Position numbers and translations under genes: made by a program
Assembly (NCBI RefSeq): GCF_001028665.1
Contig: NZ_CP011504.1
Span: 1 to 64,000, forward strand
DNA: 64,000 nt
Reading direction: 5' to 3'
Source of the DNA: Burkholderia pyrrocinia
GTDB taxonomy: Bacteria > Pseudomonadota > Gammaproteobacteria > Burkholderiales > Burkholderiaceae
Notes under the pieces: generated by a model
Database searches by the model: none
What the model was told of the DNA's origin: nothing
Seen by the model: the letters and a program-made list of their open reading frames with translations, nothing else
Shown here: piece after piece, positions 17,779 to 26,218 of the stretch
Numbering within the stretch: position 1 is the first letter of the stretch
Layout: every line of letters starts with the position of its first letter

Positions 17779-18329
17779 GGGGGGCAAGCGCACGCCGTTC
17801 GACGTGTATTGAGCAACATAGGCGACAGTATGCCTGCCCGATCGCCGGAGATCATGCCCTTTTCAGTGAACACATTGTTTCGAATGGTTAAACGATCGCA
17901 AGCGCAGGCAAGATTTACAGGCCGGCGCCGCGCCCGTTTTCACCCCGTAGGTAGTTTTGCCCGACCGGTGCGCCGTTTCGGGCGCTCACGCAGGCGCATC
18001 GGTCAACGCGCGCCTTCCTCTTCCTGCCTGGTCCTTGCCGACGCTTCCGCCAGGATGCCGGCGAACACGGCTCGCGATACATGACGAATGAATATCGCTG
18101 CATGACACCTCGGTCGATGTCGATGGAGCCCGCCGACGGGCAATTCGCATGCCGCGCCCGGCCACCGCCGCCGACCGCGTTCCATTCATTTTTCAACTGA
18201 CGCCCAGCCGAATATTTAATTTCCCATCGCCGCAGCCGCCACCCATACTCGCGAACAAATCCGAGACATAACGTCCACGGCGGCCGGGCCCGCGCTGCGT
18301 GCACACGCTGCCGGTTTCGCGGCCCGCAC
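17779..18329. other. Long intergenic region upstream of NCS1 permease
   Basis: About 550 nt without a convincing gene. It serves the divergent lipoprotein gene and the NCS1 permease. Two AT-richer patches stand out: 17850-17900 (CACATTGTTTCGAATGGTTAAAC) and 18185-18225 (TTTTTCAACTG...GAATATTTAATTTCCC). The second could hold the permease promoter. No riboswitch-like structure was recognised. Confidence 0.4.
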
Positions 18330-19880
18330 ATGGAAGGAGACAACGGCGTGCAACTGGAAGCCACTCACCGCCCGGGCCTCGTGCTCGGCGCGGACGACGC
18401 ATCGCATCGAACCGACCCGGCCACGCGCGACCCCGCGCTGAGCCCGCGGCTGCACAACCCCGACCTCGCGCCGACCAAGGCCGAGGGCCGGACCTGGGGC
18501 CGCTACAGCATCTTTGCGCTGTGGACCAACGACGTGCACAACATCGCGAACTACTCGTTCACGATCGGGCTGTTCGCGCTCGGCCTGTCGGGCTGGCAGA
18601 TGCTCGCGTCGCTCGCGATCGGCGCGGTGCTCGTGTACTGCTTCATGAACCTCACCGGCTACATGGGCCAGAAGACCGGCGTGCCGTTCCCGGTGATCAG
18701 CCGGATGAGCTTCGGCATCTACGGCGCGCTGCTGCCCGCGATGATCCGCGCGGTGATCGCGATCGCATGGTTCGGCATCCAGACCTATCTCGCGTCCGTC
18801 GTGCTGCGCGTGCTGCTCACCGCGATCTGGCCGGGCCTCGCCGCATTCGACCAGAACGCGATCTTCGGGCTGTCGACGCTCGGCTGGATCACGTTCGTCG
18901 CGATCTGGCTCGTGCAGATCGGCATCCTCACGTACGGGATGGAAATGGTCCGCAAGTACGAGGGGCTCGCCGGCCCGGTGATCCTCGTCACGACGCTGTC
19001 GCTCGCCGCGTGGATGTTCAGCCGCACCGGCGGCCATCTCGCGATGTCGATCGGCAAGCCGATGACCGGCCTGAAGATGTGGACGGAGGTCTTCGCGGGC
19101 GGCTCGCTGTGGCTCGCGATCTACGGCACGCTGGTGCTCAACTTCTGCGATTTCGCCCGCTCGTCGCCGAGCGCGAAGACCGTGCGGGTCGGCAACTTCT
19201 GGGGCCTGCCGGTGAACATCCTCGTGTTCGCGACGATCAGCTTCGTGCTCGCCGGCGCGCAGTTCAAGCTGAATGGCCACATCATCCACAGCCCGACGGA
19301 AATCATCGCGACGGTGCCGAACAAGCTGTTCCTCGTGCTCGGCTGCCTCGCATTCCTGATCGTCACGGTCGCCGTGAACATCATGGCGAATTTCGTCGCG
19401 CCGGCCTTCGTGCTGACGAGCCTCGCGCCGCACCGCCTGTCGTTCCGTCGCGCGGGCCTGATCAGCGCGACGATCGCCGTGCTGATCCTGCCGTGGAACC
19501 TGTACAACAGCCCGATCGTGATCGTCTACTTCCTGTCCGGCCTCGGCGCGCTGCTCGGCCCGCTGTACGGGATCATCACGGTCGACTACTGGCTCGTGCG
19601 CAAGCAGCGCGTGAACGTCCCCGACCTCTATACCGAAGCGCCGACCGGCACCTATTTCTACACGCGCGGCGTGAACCGCAAGGCACTCGCGGCGCTCGTG
19701 CCGTCCGCGCTGATCTCGATCACGCTCGCCGTCGTGCCGGCCTTCGGCGCGATGACGCCGTTCTCCTGGCTGCTCGGCGCGGCCATCGCGGGCAGCGTGT
19801 ACTGGCTGCTGGCCGATCGCAAACGGCAATACGACGAGCGCTCGGGCGAACCCATCGCGGTCGCCTGCTCGCAACACTGA
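18330..19880 (+). CDS. NCS1-family nucleobase/hydantoin:cation symporter
   Basis: A 516-aa, 12-helix inner-membrane permease starting MEGDNGVQLEATHRPG. NCS1 features are visible: the N-terminal LSPRLHNPDLAPTKAEGRTW before helix 1, WTNDVHNIANYSFTIGLF, FGIYGALLPAMIRAVIAIAWFGIQTYL, and NFCDFARSSPS. The polar N-terminus and PT(K/E)xRTW-type motif match Mhp1, PucI and codB-like carriers of hydantoins, allantoin, uracil or cytosine, driven by Na+ or H+. A racemase-like gene follows 22 nt later and a LysR gene after that, suggesting an operon for a ring-amide compound. Exact substrate not determinable. Confidence 0.88.
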   Translation: MEGDNGVQLEATHRPGLVLGADDASHRTDPATRDPALSPRLHNPDLAPTKAEGRTWGRYSIFALWTNDVHNIANYSFTIGLFALGLSGWQMLASLAIGAVLVYCFMNLTGYMGQKTGVPFPVISRMSFGIYGALLPAMIRAVIAIAWFGIQTYLASVVLRVLLTAIWPGLAAFDQNAIFGLSTLGWITFVAIWLVQIGILTYGMEMVRKYEGLAGPVILVTTLSLAAWMFSRTGGHLAMSIGKPMTGLKMWTEVFAGGSLWLAIYGTLVLNFCDFARSSPSAKTVRVGNFWGLPVNILVFATISFVLAGAQFKLNGHIIHSPTEIIATVPNKLFLVLGCLAFLIVTVAVNIMANFVAPAFVLTSLAPHRLSFRRAGLISATIAVLILPWNLYNSPIVIVYFLSGLGALLGPLYGIITVDYWLVRKQRVNVPDLYTEAPTGTYFYTRGVNRKALAALVPSALISITLAVVPAFGAMTPFSWLLGAAIAGSVYWLLADRKRQYDERSGEPIAVACSQH

Positions 19881-19902
19881 ACACACGCATACGGAGTCAC
19901 CG

Positions 19903-20631
19903 ATGAGGATCCTGGTAGTCAACGTCAACACGACCGAGTCGATCACCGACGCGATCGCCGCGCAGGCGCAGGCCGCCGCGTCGCCAGGCACGGAGATCGT
20001 CGGGCTGACGCCGCGCTTCGGCGCGGAGTCGGTCGAAGGCAACTTCGAGAGCTACCTCGCGGCGATCGCCGTGATGGATCGCGTGTTGAGCTACGACGAA
20101 CCGTACGACGCGGTGATCCAGGCCGGCTACGGCGAACATGGCCGCGAAGGCCTGCAGGAACTGCTGACGGTGCCCGTCGTCGACATCACCGAAGCGGCCG
20201 CGAGCATCGCGATGCTGCTCGGCCATCGCTACTCGGTCGTCACGACGCTCGACCGCACGGTGCCGCTGATCGAGGATCGCCTGAAGCTCGCCGGGCTCGA
20301 CGCGCGCTGCGCGTCGGTGCGCGCGAGCGGCCTCGCGGTGCTCGAGCTCGAAGAGAACCCGGCCCGCGCGATCGAGTCGATCGTCGGCCAGGCGCAGCGC
20401 GCGGTGAAGGACGATCACGCGGAAGTGATCTGCCTCGGCTGCGGCGGGATGGCCGGCCTCGACCGGCAGATCGAGGAATGCACGGGCGTGCCGGTGGTCG
20501 ACGGCGTGTCGGCCGCGGTCGCGCTCGCCGAGTCGCTGGTGCGCCTGAAGCTGAAGACGTCGAAGGTCCGCACGTACGCGCCGCCGCGCCCGAAGCGGAT
20601 CGTCGGCTGGCCGGGAACCTTCGCAAAATGA
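19903..20631 (+). CDS. Asp/Glu/hydantoin racemase superfamily protein
   Basis: A 242-aa cytoplasmic protein starting MRILVVNVNTTESITDAI, the phosphate-like-binding N-terminus of the Asp/Glu/hydantoin racemase superfamily. True hydantoin and allantoin racemases use two Cys residues, one near position 75-80 in an (A/V)CFGDPG-like loop, one near 180. Here the first loop reads VIQAGYGEHGREG with no Cys, while the second, ICLGCGGMAG, is kept. So either the enzyme works with one thiol (isomerase or decarboxylase-like) or it is not a racemase. Translated with the NCS1 permease (22-nt gap). The partner suggests a hydantoin, allantoin or similar cyclic amide as substrate. Confidence 0.8.
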   Translation: MRILVVNVNTTESITDAIAAQAQAAASPGTEIVGLTPRFGAESVEGNFESYLAAIAVMDRVLSYDEPYDAVIQAGYGEHGREGLQELLTVPVVDITEAAASIAMLLGHRYSVVTTLDRTVPLIEDRLKLAGLDARCASVRASGLAVLELEENPARAIESIVGQAQRAVKDDHAEVICLGCGGMAGLDRQIEECTGVPVVDGVSAAVALAESLVRLKLKTSKVRTYAPPRPKRIVGWPGTFAK

Positions 20632-20692
20632 CGGGCCGCCGGCCGGCTGCCGCGTCGCGCTCGGGCATTGCGTCGCCGGGAGGCGTATCGGC

Positions 20693-21841
20693 ATGCGGGA
20701 CCCGCTAGACCCGACCTCCCTGCCCCGCAACGCGTCCGAAACCACGGACGTGCTCGACGTGCTCGATGCGCGGCTGATGCGCATCCTGCTCGTGCTGCTG
20801 ACCGAGCGCACCGTGTCGCGTGCGGCCGTGCGGCTGAACATGTCGCAGCCGGCGACGAGCGCCGCGCTCAAGCGGCTGCGCACGCTGCTCGGCGATCCGC
20901 TGCTCGTGCGCAGCCGCTACGGGATGGTGCCGACCGAGTTCGGCGCGCGGCTGATCGAACCGCTGCGCAACGCGCTGCGCGTGATCGACTTCATCCGCAT
21001 CCAGCAGCCGACGTTCGACGCGCGCACGTCGGTGCGCACCTACCGGATCGGTTGCCCCGACTACCTGAACGTGCTGTTCGTGCCGAAGCTCGTCGCGCTG
21101 TTCCGCGAACGTGCGCCGAACGCGCAGCTCGTGTTCCATCCGCTCGGCGACGGTTTCGACGACGAGCGCGCCCTTGCCGACGGCGAACTCGACGTCGTGA
21201 TCGACAATCGCCCTGCCCGTTCGTCGCGGTTCCGGCAGGACGACCTGTTCGACGATCGCGTCGTATGCCTGATGCGCGCGACGCATCCGCTCGCGCGGCG
21301 CGGCGCGATGACGGCCGCCGATTTCGCGGCAGCGCCGCAGTTGTGTCCGACGCCGTCGTGGCTCGAAGCGTCCGGCGCGATCGACCGGCAGCTCGACCGT
21401 GTGGGGCTGCAGCGGCGGATCGTCGTCACGCTGCCGCACTTCGAACTCGCCGCGCATGCGCTCGTGCGCTCCGACATGATCCTGACCACCACGTACCGCC
21501 TTGCGCGGCACTACGCGAAACTGCTGCCGCTCGCCGCCGTCGCGCTGCCGGTCGAACCGCCCGATATCGTGTACCGGATGACGTGGAACGAAGCGGGTTC
21601 GTGCGTCGACGGTGTGCGCTGGCTGCGCGGGCTGATCGCCGAAGCGACGCGCGCCTGGCTCGACGCCGAGACCGCGCTGCCGGCGGTTGCGGCGGTTGCG
21701 GCCGCAACCGTATCGGCAACGCCCGCGTCCGAACCGCTGCGTCCGCCGCGAGCACGCAAGGCAACGCACTGTCGCACCTCGCGCCGGCCGCTCGTCGCGC
21801 GTGCCGCGCGTCGCCTGCGCCCCACGACGAAGTCGCACTGA
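20693..21841 (+). CDS. LysR-family transcriptional regulator with C-terminal extension
   Basis: A 382-aa protein starting MRDPLDPTSLPRNASETTDV at 20693. The HTH is at about 26-90 (LMRILLVLLTERTVSRAAVRLN, then MSQPATSAALKRLRTLLGDPLLVR), in the NodD/PcpR-like subgroup. The effector domain is about 110-320. The last 55-60 residues are Ala/Arg-rich (VAAVAAATVSATP..., RRPLVARAARRLRP) and unlike normal family ends, so the true end may be shorter or the tail disordered. It lies 61 nt after the racemase-like gene in the same direction, and probably regulates that permease-racemase unit. Confidence 0.82.
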   Translation: MRDPLDPTSLPRNASETTDVLDVLDARLMRILLVLLTERTVSRAAVRLNMSQPATSAALKRLRTLLGDPLLVRSRYGMVPTEFGARLIEPLRNALRVIDFIRIQQPTFDARTSVRTYRIGCPDYLNVLFVPKLVALFRERAPNAQLVFHPLGDGFDDERALADGELDVVIDNRPARSSRFRQDDLFDDRVVCLMRATHPLARRGAMTAADFAAAPQLCPTPSWLEASGAIDRQLDRVGLQRRIVVTLPHFELAAHALVRSDMILTTTYRLARHYAKLLPLAAVALPVEPPDIVYRMTWNEAGSCVDGVRWLRGLIAEATRAWLDAETALPAVAAVAAATVSATPASEPLRPPRARKATHCRTSRRPLVARAARRLRPTTKSH

Positions 21842-21881
21842 ACAATGCGCAGCGCGTGCGAAGCATGTCCAAACCGCCCCG

Positions 21882-23450
21882 CTATGCATCGCGCATCGGT
21901 TGCGCAAGCAACTTGTACGCAACGACGGACACAACGAGCGCGAGCACGCCGCTCACCATCAGCGCAGCAGCGAACCCGCTCGCGAACGCGACGGGTGCCG
22001 CCTGGGCGAGCGCGCGGGCGGCCGACGGCGGCACGCGGTCGAGCGCCTGCGCCAGATCGCCGGCCAGCAGGCTCGACATGAACGGCGCGTCGGCGAACGC
22101 GCGCAGGCCTGGCGCGGCGGACAGCAGGCGGTCGAGCCGCGCATGCGTGCTCGCCGCCAGCACCGCGCCGAGCACGCCAACGGCCGTCACGATCGCCGAG
22201 AAGCGCGTCGTCGTGCTGATGCCCGACGCCATGCCCGTGCGATCCGGCGGCACGCACGCCATGATCGCCTTCTGCGTGTCGCCGTTCATGATGCCGGCGC
22301 CGCAACCCGTCACGAACATGCCGATCGCGACCAGCCGGTAGTCGCCGCTGGCCGTCAGCGCCGCGGTCGCGAGGTTGCCCGCGCCGATCAGCGCGAGCCC
22401 GCCCGCCAGCACGCCGCCGGACGACACGCGCGCGGCGAGCGCCGCGCCGAGCGACGGCCCGGCGATCATCGCGAACGCGAACGGCAGCATCCCGAGCCCC
22501 GCGTCGATCGCCGACATCCCGAATGCGTTCTGCAGGTACAGCGGCAGGAACGTCATCATCACCTGCGCGCACGCCGCATAACCGAACATCGCGAGCACGG
22601 CACCGACGAAACGCGGCTGGCGGAACAGCGCGAGATCGATCATCGGCCGCGCCTGCCAGCGCTCGGCGCCGATGAACGCGGCGAACAGCGCGACGGCGAG
22701 CGCGAGCCGGCCGAGCGTCGCGGCCGACAGCCAGCCATGCGACGGCGCGCCGATCAGCGCCGCGATCGCGCATGCGAGCGCCGCGCCGAACAGCAGGCTG
22801 CCGGCGGCGTCCACGCGTTTCGCGTGCGGATCGCGCGATTCGTCGATCGCGACGCGCGCGCCGACCGCGAGCAATGCGCAGACGGGCAGGTTCAGCAGGA
22901 ACACCCAGCGCCAGCCGATCCATTGCGTGATCGCGCCGCCGACGAGCGGCGCGATCGCCGTCGCGATCCCCATGCACATCCCCCAGATCGCCCACGCACG
23001 CGCCCGTTCGCGCCCTTCCGGAAAGCGGTTCGCGATCACGGCGAGCGCGGCCGTCAGCAGCAGCGCGGCGCCGCCGCCCTTCACCGCGCGCGCGGCGATC
23101 AGCCAGCCGGCCGACGGCGCGATGCCGCAGCCGAGCGACGCGAGAAAAAAGAGCGCGAGCCCGGCGCCGAGCATCCGCTTGCGGCCGAAGCGGTCGGCGA
23201 GCCCGCCGGCCGGCAGCAGGCACGCGGCGAACGCGGTCATGTACGCGCTGACGACCCATTCGATATCGGCGAAGCTCGCATGAAAACTGCGCGCGATGCT
23301 CGGCAGCGACACGGCGACGACGTTCGTGTCGAGCACGATCAGCGAACAGGTCGCCGACGCGACGGCGAGCGTCGCGGCGGCCGGCATGCGGGCGCCCGCA
23401 TGCGGGGCGGCGGCCGCGCCCGCGCGCGACGCCGGTGAGGACCGGGACAT
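21882..23450 (-). CDS. DHA2-family (EmrB/QacA-type) MFS drug exporter
   Basis: A 522-aa protein. The start is set at 23450 (MSRSSPASRAG) because AGGAG lies 6 nt before that ATG; a TTG two codons earlier is less likely. About 14 membrane helices. Typical motifs are LDTNVVAVSLPSIARSF in helix 1 (the D-x-x-I/V-V-N-V-A-L-P type motif), GGLADRFGRKRML (motif A), and GGAITQWIGWRWVFLLNLP (motif C region), which marks DHA2 exporters. It expels lipophilic drugs, dyes or organic compounds using the proton gradient. It is divergent from a LysR gene (101-nt gap), which probably regulates it. Confidence 0.9.
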   Translation of the reverse strand: MSRSSPASRAGAAAAPHAGARMPAAATLAVASATCSLIVLDTNVVAVSLPSIARSFHASFADIEWVVSAYMTAFAACLLPAGGLADRFGRKRMLGAGLALFFLASLGCGIAPSAGWLIAARAVKGGGAALLLTAALAVIANRFPEGRERARAWAIWGMCMGIATAIAPLVGGAITQWIGWRWVFLLNLPVCALLAVGARVAIDESRDPHAKRVDAAGSLLFGAALACAIAALIGAPSHGWLSAATLGRLALAVALFAAFIGAERWQARPMIDLALFRQPRFVGAVLAMFGYAACAQVMMTFLPLYLQNAFGMSAIDAGLGMLPFAFAMIAGPSLGAALAARVSSGGVLAGGLALIGAGNLATAALTASGDYRLVAIGMFVTGCGAGIMNGDTQKAIMACVPPDRTGMASGISTTTRFSAIVTAVGVLGAVLAASTHARLDRLLSAAPGLRAFADAPFMSSLLAGDLAQALDRVPPSAARALAQAAPVAFASGFAAALMVSGVLALVVSVVAYKLLAQPMRDA

Positions 23451-23550
23451 CTGCAACTCCTGAGCAGGATGAACGAGCCGTATGCTAGGCTTGCCCGGTA
23501 TTGCCTGTCATTGACACTCCGATGCTGTTTTATTGACGAAAATTGCAATC

Positions 23551-24429
23551 ATGGACCGGCTCGAATTCCGTCATGTGCGCGCGTTCCTGAGCGTCGCGCA
23601 GCACTTGCATTTCGCCCGCGCGGCCGACGCGCTCGACATGGCGCCGCCCGCGCTCACGCGGCAGATCCAGGAAGCCGAACGCGTGCTCGGCGTGCGGCTC
23701 TTTCACCGGTCGCGCCGCGCGGTCACGCTGAGCGCGGCCGGCGCGGCCTATCTTGCCGAAGCGAGTGCGGCGTTCGAGCACCTGCAGCGCGGCCGCGAAC
23801 TCGCCGCGCTGGCCGAGCGCGGCGAACTGGGCCGGATCGAGATCGGCTACGTTTCGTCCGCCGTCTATTCGGGCACGCTGCAGCGCACGGTCGGTGCATT
23901 CCGCGGCGCGCACCCGCGCATCGAGCTGAACCTGCGCGAAGTGCCGATGGACGACGTCGCGAAGCAGCTCGACGCGGGCCGGCTCGACCTCGCATACGTG
24001 CGCCCGCCGCTGCCGCTGCCCGGCGGCCTGCGGATCGTCACGCTGCAGCGCGACGTGTTCGTCGCGGCCGTGCCGGCCGATTCGCGCTATGCGTCGATGG
24101 CGGCCGTGCGCGCGGCCGACCTCGCCGACGCGCGCTTCGCGGTGCCCGAACAGGAGCTCGGCACGCTTGAAGTCGCGCGCCGCGGCCGCTTCGCGCCGGT
24201 GATCGCCGCGCGGCCGGGCGGCTTGCTCGCGGTGCTCGCATGCGTGTCCGTGAACGGCTGGGTCGCCGTGATTCCCGATGCGCTGGCCGGTTGCGTGTCG
24301 TTGCCGGGCGTCGTGTACCGGCCGATCGCCGGCAAGCCGATCATGTCGGAACTCGCGCTCGCGCACCGGCGGTTCGAAAAGGCACCGGCGGTGCGGGCGT
24401 TCCTGCGCGCGGTTTCGCCGGCCGCATAA
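23551..24429 (+). CDS. LysR-family regulator, divergent from DHA2 exporter
   Basis: A 292-aa protein; ATG 23551 gives MDRLEFRHVRAFLSVAQHLHF, the most conserved LysR start (a TTG at 23533 is less likely). The HTH is at about 5-65 (RAADALDMAPPALTRQIQEAERVLGVRLFHR). The effector domain is about 90-290 (LDLAYVRPPLP, GGLLAVLACVSVNGWVAVIPDALA). It resembles the CatM/BenM-like group responding to small aromatic or acid ligands. It is divergent from the DHA2 exporter with 100 nt between, a standard regulator-pump pair. The SBP gene 162 nt downstream might also be under its control. Confidence 0.88.
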   Translation: MDRLEFRHVRAFLSVAQHLHFARAADALDMAPPALTRQIQEAERVLGVRLFHRSRRAVTLSAAGAAYLAEASAAFEHLQRGRELAALAERGELGRIEIGYVSSAVYSGTLQRTVGAFRGAHPRIELNLREVPMDDVAKQLDAGRLDLAYVRPPLPLPGGLRIVTLQRDVFVAAVPADSRYASMAAVRAADLADARFAVPEQELGTLEVARRGRFAPVIAARPGGLLAVLACVSVNGWVAVIPDALAGCVSLPGVVYRPIAGKPIMSELALAHRRFEKAPAVRAFLRAVSPAA

Positions 24430-24591
24430 GCCGCCCGCGCGCGTAGGGCGTCAGGCGTCGGGATCGGCCGCCCCGGTCGTCGCCGCGCGAATATGCATTT
24501 CACGATTCGATGTTTGTCGGCCGGAAACCGATTCCGTAACCTGCCCGGCAGCCGCGCCGCTCGCGCGCGGATCACCGAGGACACGCCGCCA

Positions 24592-25581
24592 ATGAACCCC
24601 TCTTCCGCCACCGCACGCCGCCGCGTGCTGCAGCGTCTTGCCGCGCTCGCCGCCGCGCCGCTCGCCGGCGGCATCGCACTGCCCGCCGATGCGGCCGGCG
24701 TCGACCTGTCGGGCGTCACGCTCGTGCTCGGCGACCAGGCCGGCGGCCTGCGCGCGCTGGCCGAAGCCGCGCACGTGCTCGACGGCACGCCATACCGATT
24801 CCGCTGGGCCAACTTCCAGGGCGCCGCGCCGCTGTTCGAGGCACAGCGCGCGGGCGCGATCGATCTCGCGCCGGCCGGCGACCTGCCCGTGCTGACGGCC
24901 GCGCTCGGCGATCCGTCGTTGCGGATCGTCGCGACGCGCGTCGGCTCGCCGACGTCGCTCGGCATCGTTGTGCAGCCCGACTCGCCGGTCCGCGTCGTTG
25001 CCGACCTGAAAGGGCAAACCGTCGTCGTGTCGTCTGCGCGCGGCAGCATTTCCCAATACCAGCTGTACGGCGCGCTGCGCGGGCACGGCCTGGCGCCGCG
25101 CGACGTCGACGTGCGCTTCGTGCTGCCCGTCGATGCGTTTGCCGCGTTCGAGGCCAGGCGGATCGCCATCTGGGCGACGTTCGACCCGTACTACGGGCAT
25201 GCCGTGCGACGCGGCGCGCGCATCGTGCGCGACGGCAGCGGCATCAATTCGGGGCTCGCGTTCCTCACGTCGCCGGTCGACACGCTCGACGACCGCGCGA
25301 AACGCGCGGCGCTCGCGGACGTGCTCGCACGGCTGACCCGTGCGGGCCAATGGGCGCTCGCGCACCCGGCCGACTACGCGAACGTCTATGCGTCGCTGAC
25401 GCGCCTGCCGCCCGACGCCGCTGCGGACATCGCGCGCCGGGCTGCGCTCGCGCAGCGCAGCCTCAGCAGCGCCGACATCGACGTGCTGCAGCGCGTCGCC
25501 GATCGCGCGGCGGCGGATGCGATCCTGCCGCGGCGCGTCGATGTCGCGTCGATCGCGATCCGGAATCTGTCCGCTGCGTAG
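24592..25581 (+). CDS. ABC transporter substrate-binding protein, SsuA/TauA-like (orphan)
   Basis: A 329-aa protein starting MNPSSATARRRVLQRLAALA at ATG 24592. A twin-Arg-like or Sec signal ends around PADAAG. The mature part is an NMT1/SsuA-type periplasmic binding fold: FRWANFQGAAPLFEAQRAGAIDLAPAGD, VRVVADLKGQTVVVSSARGSIS, and WATFDPYYGHAVRRGARIV. The family captures sulfonates, taurine, nitrate or thiamine precursors for ABC import. No permease or ATPase is adjacent, so it must borrow a transporter elsewhere or act as a sensor. The substrate cannot be told from sequence. It is tandem to a LysR gene and convergent with a DUF2591 gene. Confidence 0.82.
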   Translation: MNPSSATARRRVLQRLAALAAAPLAGGIALPADAAGVDLSGVTLVLGDQAGGLRALAEAAHVLDGTPYRFRWANFQGAAPLFEAQRAGAIDLAPAGDLPVLTAALGDPSLRIVATRVGSPTSLGIVVQPDSPVRVVADLKGQTVVVSSARGSISQYQLYGALRGHGLAPRDVDVRFVLPVDAFAAFEARRIAIWATFDPYYGHAVRRGARIVRDGSGINSGLAFLTSPVDTLDDRAKRAALADVLARLTRAGQWALAHPADYANVYASLTRLPPDAAADIARRAALAQRSLSSADIDVLQRVADRAAADAILPRRVDVASIAIRNLSAA

Positions 25582-25623
25582 CGCGCGCTCGAAGGCAGAG
25601 CGCCCCGACACGACGCGCGACGC

Positions 25624-25998
25624 TCAGCGCGGCTTCGACATGTCGAGATCCGGCACGTCGTCGCCGAAGGTCGATGCGACGAGCGTACGCATCGCGGCGA
25701 TCAGCAGCGTCGGCCCCGACTGATTGAACGTGCAGCGCTCGCCGGCAAACGGCACCGCGCGGTGCAGCACGGCCCGCCACGCGCCGCGCCCGCCGTCGCG
25801 CTCGAACGCGGCGAACGGCAGCCGCTCGACGATCGGGCCGCCGTCCGTCCAGGAAGACGACGGCGCGAACGACACGCTCGCGCCGCCCGCCTCGCGGATC
25901 GCCCGGCATGCGCCGTCGGCGACGTACGGCGCGCCGAGACCGTCGGCCATCGCCACCCAGTAGTCCAGCGCTGCGCCGGTCAGGTCCTGAACTTGCAT
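25624..25998 (-). CDS. DUF2591 family protein (NinX-like)
   Basis: A 124-aa soluble protein. The start at 25998 ([20 protein letters not shown]) is supported by GGAGGG 6 nt upstream; a codon 18 nt earlier is possible. DUF2591 hallmarks are [11 protein letters not shown] at the N-terminus, [15 protein letters not shown] in the middle, and [16 protein letters not shown] near the C-terminus. The family occurs in Burkholderia genomes and in phages (NinX), with no established function. No phage genes lie nearby, so it looks like a host-resident copy. It converges with the SBP gene and is divergent from the glycosyltransferase pair. Confidence 0.78.
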   Translation of the reverse strand: MQVQDLTGAALDYWVAMADGLGAPYVADGACRAIREAGGASVSFAPSSSWTDGGPIVERLPFAAFERDGGRGAWRAVLHRAVPFAGERCTFNQSGPTLLIAAMRTLVASTFGDDVPDLDMSKPR

Positions 25999-26218
25999 CG
26001 CGCCCTCCGTCGACATCGAAAACCTCGCCCTGGCGCCCGCGCGCCCGCCGTCGACGAACCGCGTCCCGACGCTGAAACAGGCCGCCGCGCAACCCGCTCA
26101 TCGGTATTACGAATCGTCGATTTCTGCATACAATGATCGTAACGCCTGTCGTCCGGCCTGCGGTGGGCGACAACCGGATCAATACGGTGCAGCGCAGGCC
26201 GGATCTCTCGGGGGACGC

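Noticed and set aside
17446..17793. GTG at 17793 as the lipoprotein start
   Set aside because: Neither start has a clear ribosome-binding site; the ATG at 17778 gives a normal-length signal peptide and was preferred.
25624..25998. Prophage remnant suggested by the DUF2591/NinX-like gene
   Set aside because: No other phage gene or att-like repeat nearby; base composition matches the host.
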